A stretch of 64,000 nucleotides of DNA from an uncultured Paracoccaceae bacterium (GCA_947498985.1 CANMMF010000001.1:525501-589500), one strand, 5' to 3'. Positions 7,819 to 17,094 are shown, numbered from the stretch's first letter. Notes: generated from the letters alone by a model not told the origin. Program-made: numbers and translations.

Positions 7819-9030
7819 ATGAGCCTCAAGAGATTTCTGATCGACAACGCCCGGTGGCTGGGGGCGGGTGCGCTGCTGACATTCCTGTCAAGCTTCGGGC
7901 AGACCTTTTTCATCTCGATCTTTGCGGGTGAGATCCGCGCGGATTTTGGTCTCAGCCATGGTCAATGGGGCGGGATATACACGTTGGGCACCGCGGCATC
8001 GGCGGTTGTGATGCTCTGGGCGGGCGGATTGACGGACCGCTACCGCTCCCGCGTGCTGGGCGCCGGGGTCCTGGCGCTTCTGGCCTGCGCGTGCCTCTTC
8101 ATGGCGACCAACAGCTGGGCGGGGCTCTTGCCGCTGGTGATCTTTTCGCTGAGGTTCTGCGGACAAGGCATGGTCAGCCATATCGCGGTGGTGTCGATGT
8201 CGCGCTGGTTTGTGACCACGCGCGGGCGCGCGCTGTCGGTGGCGGGCCTTGGCTTTGCGCTGGGCGAGGCGATCCTGCCGGTCAGTTTCGTGACGCTGAT
8301 GCTGGTGATCGACTGGCGCTTTCTCTGGGTCGGGGCGGCGTTGGTCAGCCTCGCGGCAATCCCGTTGTTATCGACATTGCTAAGGCAGGAACGCACACCG
8401 CAGGCGCATGCGGAAGAAGACCACGCCTTTGGCATGTCGGGGCGCCACTGGTCGCGCGGCGATGTGCTCAGAACGCCGCTGTTCTGGTTCATGGTCCCGG
8501 CGATCCTGGGTCCTTCCGCCTTCAACACCGCTTTCTTTTTCCAGCAGGTCCATTTTGCCAGCATCAAGGGTCTGGAGCACATCGCACTGGTCGCGCTCTT
8601 CCCGCTTTACACCGCGGTTGCCGTTGGCGGCATGATGGTCTCCGGCGGATTGCTCGACCGGTTCGGAACCGCGCGGATCATCCCGTTCTACCAATTGCCG
8701 CTGATCGCCGCTTTTTTGCTCTTTGCGCTGGGACAGAGTCTGTTTTCCGTCACTCTGGGGCTCATCTGCCTTGCTGCCAGCACCGGCGCAAACGCCACCT
8801 TGCCCAACGCCTTCTGGGCGGAGTTCTTCGGCACCAGGCATCTTGGCGCTATCAAGGCGCTGGCCACAGCTGTCATGGTGTTCGGGTCCGCCATCGGGCC
8901 CGGCATCACCGGGTTCGGCATCGATGCCGGGATCGGGCTCGAGACGCAGTATCTGGGGGTGGCGGCGTTTTTTGCGCTGACGACTTTGCTGATGGTGATC
9001 GGGGTCGGGCGCGCGGCGCGGGCTTTCTAG
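7819..9030 (+). CDS. Major facilitator superfamily transporter
   Basis: 403 residues with about twelve hydrophobic segments, the fold size of the MFS. GGLTDRYRSRVLG after the second helix is the loop 2-3 signature (GxxxDRxxxR type), and a related loop GGLLDRFGTAR appears at the middle of the protein. The substrate cannot be told; monocarboxylate/nitrate-type carriers have similar size. It begins 39 bases after bchO and could be read from the same transcript, but nothing links it to photosynthesis. Its stop is three bases from that of convergent smr. Confidence 0.85.
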   Translation: MSLKRFLIDNARWLGAGALLTFLSSFGQTFFISIFAGEIRADFGLSHGQWGGIYTLGTAASAVVMLWAGGLTDRYRSRVLGAGVLALLACACLFMATNSWAGLLPLVIFSLRFCGQGMVSHIAVVSMSRWFVTTRGRALSVAGLGFALGEAILPVSFVTLMLVIDWRFLWVGAALVSLAAIPLLSTLLRQERTPQAHAEEDHAFGMSGRHWSRGDVLRTPLFWFMVPAILGPSAFNTAFFFQQVHFASIKGLEHIALVALFPLYTAVAVGGMMVSGGLLDRFGTARIIPFYQLPLIAAFLLFALGQSLFSVTLGLICLAASTGANATLPNAFWAEFFGTRHLGAIKALATAVMVFGSAIGPGITGFGIDAGIGLETQYLGVAAFFALTTLLMVIGVGRAARAF

Positions 9031-9033
9031 CTG

Positions 9034-9624
9034 CTAGCGCCGCCGCCTGAGATAGACGTAATAGGCCCCGTCTCCGCCATGGCGTTGATGCGCCGGGGTG
9101 ACCTGCAGCACCGCCTGCGCCACCGGGGCCATCCTGAGCCATTGCGGCACCTGCGTTTTCAGCACACCGCGGCGGCGGGGCATGGGATCATAAGGATCCT
9201 CGCGGCTGCCTTTTCCGGTGATGACAAGCACCAGCCGCAACCCGCGGGTCTGGCTGGTCAGGATAAACCGGATGAGCGTCGGGTGCGCCTGATCGAGCGT
9301 CATTCCGTGCAGATCGATCCGCGCTTCGGGCGCAAGCTTGCCGCGTTTCAGCCGGGTGAACGCCTTGCTGTCCATGTTCACCGGATCCGCCCGCAGCCGG
9401 TCGGCGGTGGAGGGTGGCGAATAGGCGGTCTCTCCGCCTCTTGGCGCCTTGGCGCCCAAAGTGAAGGAGGGGATCGGGGCCGGGGCGTTTGCGGTGATTT
9501 GTGCGGGTTTTGGCGACACACGGGTCGCGGGTGAGAGCTTGCGGGATTTGTGAAGCGGGTCGGTGCTGCGTGCGATCTGTTGCCAGAGCTCAAGCTCTTC
9601 GGGACGCACCCGGCGTCGACTCAT
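9034..9624 (-). CDS. Smr/MutS2-domain protein
   Basis: 196 residues. The basic N-terminal half (residues 1-90) looks disordered. The C-terminal Smr domain begins at RIDLHGMTLDQAH, continues with the TGKGS loop, and ends in a basic tail. Stand-alone Smr proteins are putative endonucleases or nucleic-acid binding proteins of unclear role. The start overlaps the mltA stop as ATGA, and the order tim44-like, mltA, smr is common near alphaproteobacterial secB. Confidence 0.88.
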   Translation of the reverse strand: MSRRRVRPEELELWQQIARSTDPLHKSRKLSPATRVSPKPAQITANAPAPIPSFTLGAKAPRGGETAYSPPSTADRLRADPVNMDSKAFTRLKRGKLAPEARIDLHGMTLDQAHPTLIRFILTSQTRGLRLVLVITGKGSREDPYDPMPRRRGVLKTQVPQWLRMAPVAQAVLQVTPAHQRHGGDGAYYVYLRRRR

Positions 9625-10661
9625 TGCTCCGAATCCGGCAGCAGCGCATAGGCGCGCTGGATCGGCATCAACACCACGAGACGGCCCGGATCCTTGACCC
9701 GACCGGCCTCGCGACCGGCAGCGTCCCCCGTGCCGAAAAAAATATCCGCCCGCTGCGCCCCCTTGATGGCAGAGCCGGTGTCCTGCGCGATCATCAGCCG
9801 CCGCAAGGGATCCCGGCCGTTCTTTTCGATCCAGACCGGCGCACCCAGTGGTGTAAACGCAGGATCAATGGCGATCGAGCGCATCGTGGTGATCGAGCGG
9901 TTCATCGCGCCAAGCGGGCCACGATCTGCGGGCACTTCGCTCACTTCACGAAAAAACACATATGAATCATTGTGGTAGAGCAGTTCTTCACCCGCTTCGG
10001 GATTGCGCCTGACCCAGTTCTTGATCACATCGGCGGATACCTGATGCGCCTGATAGGTGCCCCGCCGCACCAGCTCCTGCCCGATGGAGCTGTAGGGATG
10101 CCCGTTGAACCCGCCGTAGCCCACGCGAATGAAGCTGCCATCGGGGTAGCGGATCCGGCCGGAGCCCTGAACCTGCAGGAAAAAGAGCTCCACCGGGTCA
10201 TCGACCCAGGCAATCTCCAGCCCCTTGCCCGACATGACGTCAGAGGTGAGGATACCGCGGCGGGTCATCCAGGGCCGCACCCGCTTTGCCTCGTCCGGCA
10301 TCTTGTAGACCGGATGACGGAACCGGGATGTGGGCACCGGTGAGCCGTCAAGCTCGGGCTCGAAATAGCCGGTAAAAAGCCCGTCCTGCCCGTCGGTGAT
10401 CAGGACCGGGCGAAAGAAAAGCTCAAAGAATTGCCGCGCGTCGCCCGCATCGTCGGCAACGTTGCAAAGGGCCGTCCATTGCGGATCCTTGAAATCCCGG
10501 CAGGTGTTGCGAAAGACCGCAAGTGCCGCGGCATGGTCGTCCTGCTCCCACCCGTCGAGATCCTCGAAGCCGAGGATTGCGTAGCTCGGCTCTGTTTCGG
10601 CTGTGGCAGACCCAGTCATCAGCGACACCGCTATGCAGACCGACAGGAGCAGTCGCGTCAT
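9621..10661 (-). CDS. mltA: Membrane-bound lytic murein transglycosylase A
   Basis: 346 residues. A cleavable signal peptide is likely at residues 1-21, ending in SATA. The MltA domain follows: GLFTGYFEPEL, later FFLQVQGSGRIRYPDG and GYGGFNGHPYSSIG. The C-terminal 3D domain contains LMIAQDTGSAIKGAQRADIF. No lipobox cysteine is evident, so it may be periplasmic rather than a lipoprotein. It cleaves glycan strands to 1,6-anhydro products. The start overlaps the tim44-like stop and its own stop overlaps smr. Confidence 0.93.
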   Translation of the reverse strand: MTRLLLSVCIAVSLMTGSATAETEPSYAILGFEDLDGWEQDDHAAALAVFRNTCRDFKDPQWTALCNVADDAGDARQFFELFFRPVLITDGQDGLFTGYFEPELDGSPVPTSRFRHPVYKMPDEAKRVRPWMTRRGILTSDVMSGKGLEIAWVDDPVELFFLQVQGSGRIRYPDGSFIRVGYGGFNGHPYSSIGQELVRRGTYQAHQVSADVIKNWVRRNPEAGEELLYHNDSYVFFREVSEVPADRGPLGAMNRSITTMRSIAIDPAFTPLGAPVWIEKNGRDPLRRLMIAQDTGSAIKGAQRADIFFGTGDAAGREAGRVKDPGRLVVLMPIQRAYALLPDSEQ

Positions 10662-11317
10662 TCGTCCGTGGCGACGAGCTGCCAGTTGGGGTCATCGCTG
10701 CCCATGGTGCGCGCGAAGGTCCAGACGTCTTTCTGGCGCTTGATCGCGGTCGACGACCCTTCGATCACCTCGCCTTCGGCATTCTTGACCACCGAGGTCA
10801 GCTCTCCGACGTAGCGCACCACAATCTCGCCGCGGCGCGTGGCCTCGTCGAATGTCGCATCCGCGAGGCTCAGTTCGCGCACGCCGACAAACTCCGCCTC
10901 GATGGTGAGCCCCTGTTCTTCGCGCTGGGCGACGACATCGGCAAAGGTCTCGTACACATCTTCGTCAAGAAAGCCCTTGAGGCTTTCGATCTCGCCGCGC
11001 TCGAAGCCCATCAGGATCATTTCATAGGCGCCGCGCGCGCCGGACAGGAAGTCGGAGACGCCAAAGGACGGCTCCGCGCGTTTCATATCGGCAAGCGCCC
11101 GGGCGGCCGGGCTGTTCTCCGGCACATGGTCGATGATGTCGTGATCGGGGCCACCATCGATCACTTCGAAATCGCGACGCTGGTCGCTTTGGCCTTTGGA
11201 CACAGAGGCAGGCGGCTTTTCAAACCCCTCGCGCGTGCCCAGGACGCTGCGCAACCGCAAGACTAGGAAAATCGCAATACCGGCCAGGACCAGAAGTTGC
11301 AGGATCGGGGAATTCAT
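10658..11317 (-). CDS. Tim44/TimA-like domain protein
   Basis: 219 residues from the ATG at 11317; a GTG at 11323 would add two residues. One N-terminal membrane helix (residues 4-20) is followed by a polar linker. The C-terminal Tim44-like domain, around 75-215, has FLSGARGAYEMILMGFERG, DVYETF and a final DPNWQLVATDE. Bacterial members resemble the peripheral mitochondrial import factor Tim44; the bacterial function is unproven and may be inner-membrane protein assembly. First gene of the tim44-mltA-smr operon, divergent from fxsA. Confidence 0.88.
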   Translation of the reverse strand: MNSPILQLLVLAGIAIFLVLRLRSVLGTREGFEKPPASVSKGQSDQRRDFEVIDGGPDHDIIDHVPENSPAARALADMKRAEPSFGVSDFLSGARGAYEMILMGFERGEIESLKGFLDEDVYETFADVVAQREEQGLTIEAEFVGVRELSLADATFDEATRRGEIVVRYVGELTSVVKNAEGEVIEGSSTAIKRQKDVWTFARTMGSDDPNWQLVATDE

Positions 11318-11422
11318 CGGCACCTCGTTCGGGCGTGTGCATGGAAAACGAAAGATTGATCCTTATGTAGGTGGTGCGGTCGGGTTAGTCCACCTCACCG
11401 CATGGACATGGAGGCCGGACAT

Positions 11423-11953
11423 ATGTGGCTTTTTCTCGCTTTTCTTGCGGTACCGCTGATCGAGATCGCCCTTTTCATCCAGATCGGCGGGTTCATCGGG
11501 CTCTGGCCGACGCTGCTGATCGTGGTTCTGACGGCAGTTCTGGGCACCTGGCTTGTCAGGGCGCAGGGGCGGCTTGCGATGGGTGAATTGCGGCAATCCT
11601 TCTCCGAGCTCAACGATCCCAGCGAACCGCTGGCGCATGGCGCGATGATCCTTGTGTCCGGCGCGCTGCTTCTGACCCCGGGGTTCTTCACCGACACTGT
11701 CGGATTTGCCCTGCTGGCGCCGCCGATCCGCCGTGCGGTCTTTCAATGGGCGAAAAAGCGCGTGAACGTGCAGCGCTTCGAGATGGGCTCCGGCCCCGGT
11801 GCCGCCCCGCGCACGCCCGGCGCACGGCCCGGTGTCAATTCCGGCCCCAGCGAAGGCGGGCGGCGCGAGGATACCGTCATCGACGGAGAATTCATCGATT
11901 TGTCCGATGATAAAAAGGCCAATCACCCCGGATCGGGCTGGACCCGGCATTGA
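11423..11953 (+). CDS. fxsA: FxsA family membrane protein
   Basis: 176 residues from the ATG at 11423. An upstream ATG at 11402 is in frame, but GGAGG at 11410-11414 is correctly spaced only for 11423. The N-terminal 100 residues contain three to four hydrophobic segments with the family core (FLAVPLIEIALFIQIGG, then LTAVLGTWLVRAQG). The C-terminal tail is polar, Gly/Pro-rich and cytosolic-looking. FxsA members are cytoplasmic membrane proteins known in E. coli for relieving phage F exclusion; the cellular role is unknown. Divergent from the tim44-like gene, upstream of secB. Confidence 0.87.
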   Translation: MWLFLAFLAVPLIEIALFIQIGGFIGLWPTLLIVVLTAVLGTWLVRAQGRLAMGELRQSFSELNDPSEPLAHGAMILVSGALLLTPGFFTDTVGFALLAPPIRRAVFQWAKKRVNVQRFEMGSGPGAAPRTPGARPGVNSGPSEGGRREDTVIDGEFIDLSDDKKANHPGSGWTRH

Positions 11954-12013
11954 GGCTTTGCTGCGCGGCTGCTATGGCGCTAGGCGATGATATTTTCCAA
12001 TGGAGGACGATCC

Positions 12014-12535
12014 ATGGCAGAAGGTGACAACGGCGCAGCCGCACAGCCGCAGCAGCAGCCGCAACAGCAGCAGGCCAAGATGAACGTGATGGCGCAATTT
12101 GTGCGCGACATGTCGTTCGAAAACATCCTGTCCCAGAAAGGCGTGACCGGCGAGGTGCAGCCCGACGTTCAGGTTCAGGTCAATCTCGACGCGAAAAAGC
12201 GCAACACCGAGAACCAGTACGAGGTTCTGGTGAAGCTCCGCGTCGATTCCAAGACCAAGGGATCGGGTGAGCAGTTGTTCCTGCTCGAGCTTGACTATGC
12301 CGGCGTGTTCAACATCGAAAACGTCCCCGAGGACCAGCTGCACCCCTATCTGCTGATCGAGTGTCCGCGCATGCTGTTCCCGTTTGTGCGCCGCATCGTG
12401 TCGGACGTGACGCGCGACGGCGGCTTCCCGCCGCTCAATCTCGAGACAATCGACTTCCTGGCGCTTTATCGCTCGGAATTGCAGCGTCGCACGCAGGCAC
12501 AGGCCGCCGAAGGCGCGCCCAAAGCCGACGCCTGA
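12014..12535 (+). CDS. secB: Protein-export chaperone SecB
   Basis: 173 residues from the ATG at 12014, preceded by GGAGG at 12002-12006; a longer in-frame start exists at 11987 but has no such site. The N-terminus carries a glutamine-rich stretch (residues 8-20), then the SecB fold: FVRDMSFENIL, LDYAGVFNIENVPEDQLHPYLL and CPRMLFPFVRRIVSDVTRDGGFPPL. A tetrameric cytosolic chaperone that delivers unfolded preproteins to SecA. Confidence 0.96.
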   Translation: MAEGDNGAAAQPQQQPQQQQAKMNVMAQFVRDMSFENILSQKGVTGEVQPDVQVQVNLDAKKRNTENQYEVLVKLRVDSKTKGSGEQLFLLELDYAGVFNIENVPEDQLHPYLLIECPRMLFPFVRRIVSDVTRDGGFPPLNLETIDFLALYRSELQRRTQAQAAEGAPKADA

Positions 12536-12547
12536 TCGGATCCGGGC

Positions 12548-13237
12548 TCAGGTTTTCGACCAGAGCGCACCATCCCCAAGCTTTTCGACAAAGGCGGCGT
12601 GAGCCGCCTTTTCCGCGTCGGTGATCCGCGCGGGCAGGGGCGCTGGCCGCGGCTGTGGCCGCCAGTCCTGTTGTGACGGGCCCGATTGCGTCCGCGAGCC
12701 CGGGGTGGCCAGCGCAAAATCGGGCTGCTTGCCGCCGATCAGTTCCAGATAGACTTCCGCGAGGATTTCGCTGTCGAGCAGCGCGCCGTGCAGGGTCCGG
12801 GCCGAATTGTCGATGCCGAACCGGCGGCAAAGCGCATCCAGAGAGGCGGGGGAGCCCGGAAACCGCCTGCGCGCAATTTCCAGCGTGTCGATGGCGCAAT
12901 CATTGGGCAGCAAGGACCGTTTCGCCCAGCCGATCTCGGCATTGAGGAATTTCATGTCGAAGGACGCGTTGTGGATCACCAGCTTCGCGCCTTTCACGAA
13001 GGCCAGAAAATCGTCGACAATGGCCGCGAAGAGAGGTTTGTCGCTCAGAAAATCGTCACCCAGCCCGTGAACCTCGAACGCCTCCTGCGGCATCGCACGT
13101 TCCGGGTTGATGTATTGGTGATAGGTCTTGCCCGTGGGCACATGGTTGAAGAGCTCCACCGCGCCGATCTCGACAATGCGGTCGCCGGTCTGCGGGTCAA
13201 ATCCGGTGGTCTCTGTATCGAGCACGATCTCGCGCAT
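12548..13237 (-). CDS. dnaQ: DNA polymerase III epsilon subunit (3'-5' proofreading exonuclease)
   Basis: 229 residues. DEDDh exonuclease motifs are visible: Exo[12 protein letters not shown] at the N-terminus, Exo[15 protein letters not shown], and Exo[20 protein letters not shown]. Proofreads replication errors as part of the polymerase core. Convergent with secB across 12 bases. It leads the lagging end of the maf-aroE-coaE-dnaQ run on the minus strand; the gap to coaE is three bases, so they are probably cotranscribed. Confidence 0.95.
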   Translation of the reverse strand: MREIVLDTETTGFDPQTGDRIVEIGAVELFNHVPTGKTYHQYINPERAMPQEAFEVHGLGDDFLSDKPLFAAIVDDFLAFVKGAKLVIHNASFDMKFLNAEIGWAKRSLLPNDCAIDTLEIARRRFPGSPASLDALCRRFGIDNSARTLHGALLDSEILAEVYLELIGGKQPDFALATPGSRTQSGPSQQDWRPQPRPAPLPARITDAEKAAHAAFVEKLGDGALWSKT

Positions 13238-13240
13238 GTC

Positions 13241-13837
13241 TCAGCCCTTTTCGGCAATCCGTCGGTCAATATCCTGCAGCACAGAGTGCACCTGCGCGCG
13301 CGCATGCTCAAGCGTGTCGGTCTCGATCACGTAATCGGCGCGGGCACATTTTTCCGCGTTGGGCATCTGGCGCGCCAGGATCCGGTCCAGATCTTCGGGG
13401 CTCATGGTGCCACGGGCGAGAACCCGCTCGCGCTGGATCTCTTCGGGGATGGTGACGCAGGCGGTGGCATCCATCTCCGCATCACCGCCGGTCTCGAAGA
13501 GAAGCGGGATGTCAAAGACACCGATCCGGTCTTCATGCTCCGCGGCAAACTCGGCGCGGTCGGCCTGGACCAGCGGATGCACGATGGCTTCGATCCGGGG
13601 CAGTGCGGACGGGTCCTGGGAGATGATCCCGCGCAAGCTCTCGCGTGAGACAGCACCCTGGGTCACTGCGGCCGGAAAGGCGGCTGCAATCGGTGCTACG
13701 GCCGATCCTCCGCCGGAATAGAGACGATGTACGGCGGCATCCGCGTCCCAGAGCACGCATCCCATCTCGGCGAAAAACCCGGCGGTGGTGGATTTCCCCA
13801 TCCCGATGGAGCCGGTCAGGCCAATACGAAATATCAC
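13241..13837 (-). CDS. coaE: Dephospho-CoA kinase
   Basis: 198 residues from a GTG at 13837, which overlaps the aroE stop as GTGA. The in-frame extension to 13891 would read back into aroE and is not needed. The P-loop GLTGSIGMGKSTT comes directly after the start, followed by DADAAVH. Last step of coenzyme A synthesis: phosphorylation of the 3' hydroxyl of dephospho-CoA. Coupled to aroE and dnaQ. Confidence 0.94.
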   Translation of the reverse strand: MIFRIGLTGSIGMGKSTTAGFFAEMGCVLWDADAAVHRLYSGGGSAVAPIAAAFPAAVTQGAVSRESLRGIISQDPSALPRIEAIVHPLVQADRAEFAAEHEDRIGVFDIPLLFETGGDAEMDATACVTIPEEIQRERVLARGTMSPEDLDRILARQMPNAEKCARADYVIETDTLEHARAQVHSVLQDIDRRIAEKG

Positions 13838-14667
13838 CGCAAGACCGCCGCGCGGGTGCTGTCTTCGATCTCCGGGCGATGACCGAACCAACGCTCGAAC
13901 CCCGGGACCGCCTGATGCAGCAACATGCCCAGCCCGTCGACCGTGTCGGCCCCTTGCGCTTCCGCCACCCGCAGGAGTCGCGTCTGCAAAGGCGTGTAGA
14001 CCAGATCGTTGACCAGCATGCCGGGGCCGAGCCCGTCCAGCGGCACGCGCATCTCAGGCTTACCCGTCATGCCAAGCGATGTGGTGTTCACAACCAGCCC
14101 TGAGTCTTCAAAGAGGTTGCCGGCCTGAACCCAGTCGAAGACCTGAACCCGGTTTCCGAAATCCGAGCGCAGCTTTTCCGCCCGCATCCGCGTCCGGTTT
14201 GTCAGACGGATTTCCGGCACACCCACGTCGAGCAAAGAGGCGATGACCGCGCGCGCGGCACCTCCGGCACCGAAGACCACGGCAGGCTTGCCGCGCGGCT
14301 CCCATCCCGGGCTGTTTTGCCGAAGGTTTTCGATGAACCCGTAACCGTCTGTATTATCGGCGTGAATCCGTCCGTCGCGGCGGAAGATCAGCGTGTTCGC
14401 GGCGCCGATCAGGGTTGCGCGGTCGGTGATCAGATCCGCGATCTCCATCACCGCTTCCTTGTAGGGAATGGTCACGTTCAGTCCGACAAAGCCAAGATCC
14501 GGCAGCAGCCGCAAGGCGTCGTCGAGCTTGGCGGAAGGTACATCCATCGGGATGTAATGCCCTGGAATACCGTACTTACGCAGCCAATGGCCGTGCAGTC
14601 GCGGCGAGCGGGAATGCGCGATGGGAGAGCCGATCACACCAGCAAGGGGAATGCGGGTTTGGGTCAT
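13834..14667 (-). CDS. aroE: Shikimate 5-dehydrogenase
   Basis: 277 residues. The N-terminal substrate domain has GVIGSPIAHSRSPRLHGHWL and GLNVTIPYKEAVM with the catalytic lysine. The NADP domain has VVFGAGGAARAVIASL and LTNRTRMRAEKL. NADPH-dependent reduction of 3-dehydroshikimate in aromatic amino acid synthesis. The start overlaps the maf stop (14664-14667) and its own stop overlaps the coaE GTG. Confidence 0.96.
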   Translation of the reverse strand: MTQTRIPLAGVIGSPIAHSRSPRLHGHWLRKYGIPGHYIPMDVPSAKLDDALRLLPDLGFVGLNVTIPYKEAVMEIADLITDRATLIGAANTLIFRRDGRIHADNTDGYGFIENLRQNSPGWEPRGKPAVVFGAGGAARAVIASLLDVGVPEIRLTNRTRMRAEKLRSDFGNRVQVFDWVQAGNLFEDSGLVVNTTSLGMTGKPEMRVPLDGLGPGMLVNDLVYTPLQTRLLRVAEAQGADTVDGLGMLLHQAVPGFERWFGHRPEIEDSTRAAVLR

Positions 14668-15263
14668 GCGTCGATGGCTCCTGTCAGGGCGAGATGGTTG
14701 AGAAGCTCCAGCAGCGGCAAGCCCAGGATAGTGAAATGATCACCCTGAATGCGCGAAAAAAGCCGCACGCCTTCCTTTTCAAGCTTGTAACCGCCGACGG
14801 AGGACCCGATATCAGGCCAGTTGCGGGCAAGATAGCGCTGCAGAAAGGCGTCGGTCAGATCACGCATCGTCAGCCGGGCAACACCGACATGGCGCCAGAC
14901 GGGCGCTCCGTCCTCATAGAGCACGGCGGCCGAGAGCAACCGGTGGGTTTTGCCGCGAAGCTGCCGGATTTGATCGCTGGCCTCGTCTTTTGTTTGCGGT
15001 TTGTTAAACAAGACCCCGTCATGTTCGAGCACCTGGTCGCAGCCCAGGACGCGCATGTCGGGACGTTTGCCTGCGATCTTGCGGGCCTTCGCCTCGGCCA
15101 GCGCATCCGCGATGTCCCGCGGCGATGCCTCGTCTGAGAGGAGTGCTGCGCGCAGCAGATCCTCGTCCAGACGCGGAGAATCGGTGTCGATCTCAAGCCC
15201 CGCCGCCCGCAGCATGTCTGCGCGGATCGAAGAGCTGGAGGCGAGGATCAGGTCGGGAATCAT
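14664..15263 (-). CDS. maf: Maf family nucleotide pyrophosphatase
   Basis: 199 residues from the ATG at 15263; an open extension to 15335 lacks homology. The N-terminus LILASSSSIRADML matches the Maf phosphate-binding loop, and LGCDQVLEHDG corresponds to the conserved acidic motif. Maf proteins hydrolyse modified or canonical nucleoside triphosphates and are linked to house-cleaning and division arrest. First gene of maf-aroE-coaE-dnaQ, pointing away from the gene-free gap at 15264-15803. Confidence 0.92.
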   Translation of the reverse strand: MIPDLILASSSSIRADMLRAAGLEIDTDSPRLDEDLLRAALLSDEASPRDIADALAEAKARKIAGKRPDMRVLGCDQVLEHDGVLFNKPQTKDEASDQIRQLRGKTHRLLSAAVLYEDGAPVWRHVGVARLTMRDLTDAFLQRYLARNWPDIGSSVGGYKLEKEGVRLFSRIQGDHFTILGLPLLELLNHLALTGAIDA

Positions 15264-15443
15264 GCGGATGTTTCTGGGGACAAATATGTGCCTGGATGCC
15301 GGGACGGTTTTGAGGAAAAAGCCGCGGCGTTGCAAGCGTGGGAAAAGAGCGGAACAAGTTTGGCGCTTGTTCGGAGATAATCCTGATGTGAGCGGGATAA
15401 GTCTGGGCTTCGGGGAACCCGACCTTAAAGGAAGTCATGCAGG

Positions 15444-15461
15444 AGATCCTGCACAGGATCT
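15444..15461. repeat. Palindrome in the candidate origin
   Basis: AGATCCTG-CA-CAGGATCT: perfect 8-base arms with a two-base centre. The centre also contains TCCTGCACA (15447-15455), seven of nine matches to a DnaA box. Could be a protein-binding site; too GC-poor in context and lacking a T-run for a terminator. Confidence 0.5.
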
Positions 15462-15568
15462 GAATCTGTTGGGTTTATGGCTTAAGGCCATGATGTTTTT
15501 GGGATTTTTCTCAAGGAATTGTCCTGTTGATCCGGATATTCCCCAGATTCATCCTCAGAAAACCGCGT

Positions 15569-15602
15569 TGTGCAAAAAACCTGTGTAAACCGGTAATCCA
15601 CA
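15569..15602. promoter_or_regulatory. Cluster of three DnaA-box-like sites
   Basis: Minus-strand TTTTGCACA (15577-15569) fits the TTWTNCACA consensus fully. Minus-strand GTTTACACA (15590-15582) has one mismatch. Plus-strand TAATCCACA (15594-15602) has one mismatch to TTATCCACA. The AT-rich stretch begins about 15 bases further on, the usual order of DnaA boxes and unwinding element. Binding is not shown. Confidence 0.6.
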
Positions 15603-15803
15603 GAAAACGGGCTGCACCAATTCTACATCAATTCTCTTAAATTCCTTTTCTATTTTTAGAAAGCGCTGCCCGATACCGGTTTCTTGCAGAGAGATTGACG
15701 CGTTTGCGTGGCTGGTGTAGCGGAGAGGGGCCTCCTGTTCTGGAGGACGATTTCCCAGAAAGACGAACAAGACGGGCCGCGCTGGTCCGGTGAAGGATAT
15801 GTG

Positions 15804-17075
15804 ATGAGCCAGGAACGTTTGAACCTATCGGATCTGAAGGCGCAGAGCCCCAAGGATCTGCTGGATATGGCCGAAGAGCTGGAAATCGAAAATGCCTCGA
15901 CCATGCGCAAAGGCGAGATGATGTTCCAGATCCTGCGTGAGCGCGCGGATGAAGGCTGGGACATCTTTGGCGATGGTGTGCTTGAGGTGTTGCAGGACGG
16001 GTTCGGGTTCTTGCGGTCGCCCGAGGCGAATTATCTGCCGGGTCCGGACGACATCTATGTGTCGCCGGAGATGATCCGGAAACATTCCCTTCGGACCGGG
16101 GACACGATCGACGGGCAGATCAAGGCACCGGATGAAAACGAGCGTTACTTTGCGCTTGTGGCGGTCACGCTGATCAACTTTGAGGAGCCCGAGAAGGCGC
16201 GGCACAAGATCGCCTTTGACAACCTCACACCGCTTTACCCGGATGAGCGCCTGAAGATGGAGATCGAGGATCCGACGATCAAGGATCGCTCGGCGCGGAT
16301 CATCGACCTGGTGGCGCCCATCGGGAAAGGGCAGCGGTCGCTGATCGTGGCGCCCCCACGGACGGGTAAGACGGTGCTGCTGCAAAACATCGCGCATTCT
16401 ATCGAGAACAATCATCCGGAATGTTACCTGATCGTGTTGCTGATCGATGAGCGTCCGGAAGAAGTCACGGATATGCAGCGGTCTGTGAAGGGGGAGGTGG
16501 TGTCCTCGACCTTCGATGAACCCGCAACGCGGCACGTGGCTGTGAGCGAGATGGTGATCGAGAAGGCCAAGCGGCTTGTGGAGCACAAACGAGATGTTGT
16601 TATCTTGCTAGATTCTATCACAAGACTTGGTAGGGCGTTCAACACTGTGGTACCGTCCTCCGGCAAGGTTCTGACCGGTGGTGTGGATGCCAATGCGCTG
16701 CAGCGGCCCAAGCGGTTCTTTGGTGCGGCGCGGAATATCGAAGAGGGGGGATCCTTGACGATTATCGCAACCGCCCTGATCGATACCGGCAGTCGGATGG
16801 ACGAGGTGATCTTTGAGGAGTTCAAGGGCACGGGCAATTCTGAACTGGTTCTGGACCGCAAGGTGGCAGACAAGCGGGTGTTCCCGGCCATCGACATTCT
16901 CAAGTCCGGAACGCGGAAGGAAGAGCTTCTGGTCAACAAAGTGGATCTTCAGAAGACCTTTGTGCTGCGGCGGATCCTCAATCCGATGGGGACAACCGAC
17001 GGGATCGAGTTCCTGATTTCCAAACTGAAGCAGACGAAGTCGAACACGGAATTTTTTGATTCCATGAACAGCTGA
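15804..17075 (+). CDS. rho: Transcription termination factor Rho
   Basis: 423 residues from the ATG at 15804, with GAAGGA 7-12 bases upstream; the open extension to 15708 lies in the non-coding gap. The N-terminal helical/RNA-binding region includes [26 protein letters not shown] and [23 protein letters not shown]. Walker A APPRTGKT is at residues 183-190, Walker [15 protein letters not shown], and the secondary RNA site region [20 protein letters not shown]. Hexameric RNA helicase that releases stalled transcripts. First gene to the right of the candidate origin. Confidence 0.97.
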   Translation: MSQERLNLSDLKAQSPKDLLDMAEELEIENASTMRKGEMMFQILRERADEGWDIFGDGVLEVLQDGFGFLRSPEANYLPGPDDIYVSPEMIRKHSLRTGDTIDGQIKAPDENERYFALVAVTLINFEEPEKARHKIAFDNLTPLYPDERLKMEIEDPTIKDRSARIIDLVAPIGKGQRSLIVAPPRTGKTVLLQNIAHSIENNHPECYLIVLLIDERPEEVTDMQRSVKGEVVSSTFDEPATRHVAVSEMVIEKAKRLVEHKRDVVILLDSITRLGRAFNTVVPSSGKVLTGGVDANALQRPKRFFGAARNIEEGGSLTIIATALIDTGSRMDEVIFEEFKGTGNSELVLDRKVADKRVFPAIDILKSGTRKEELLVNKVDLQKTFVLRRILNPMGTTDGIEFLISKLKQTKSNTEFFDSMNS

Positions 17076-17094
17076 GTCCGGGCGCGCGACGCGG

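Larger units (their letters stand above)
15264..15803. other. Candidate chromosomal replication origin (gene-free gap maf/rho)
   Basis: 540 bases with no credible gene between divergent maf and rho, while nearly all neighbours overlap or abut. Three DnaA-box-like 9-mers lie within 34 bases (15569-15602). A roughly three-quarters AT stretch follows at 15618-15664. An 8-base-arm palindrome (15444-15461) and two GANTC sites (15462-15466, 15546-15550) are also present. Flanking genes match the set around the Caulobacter origin (maf, aroE, coaE, dnaQ, secB on one side; rho, mnmE, mnmG, rsmG, parA, parB on the other). Origin function is inference from this context. Confidence 0.6.
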
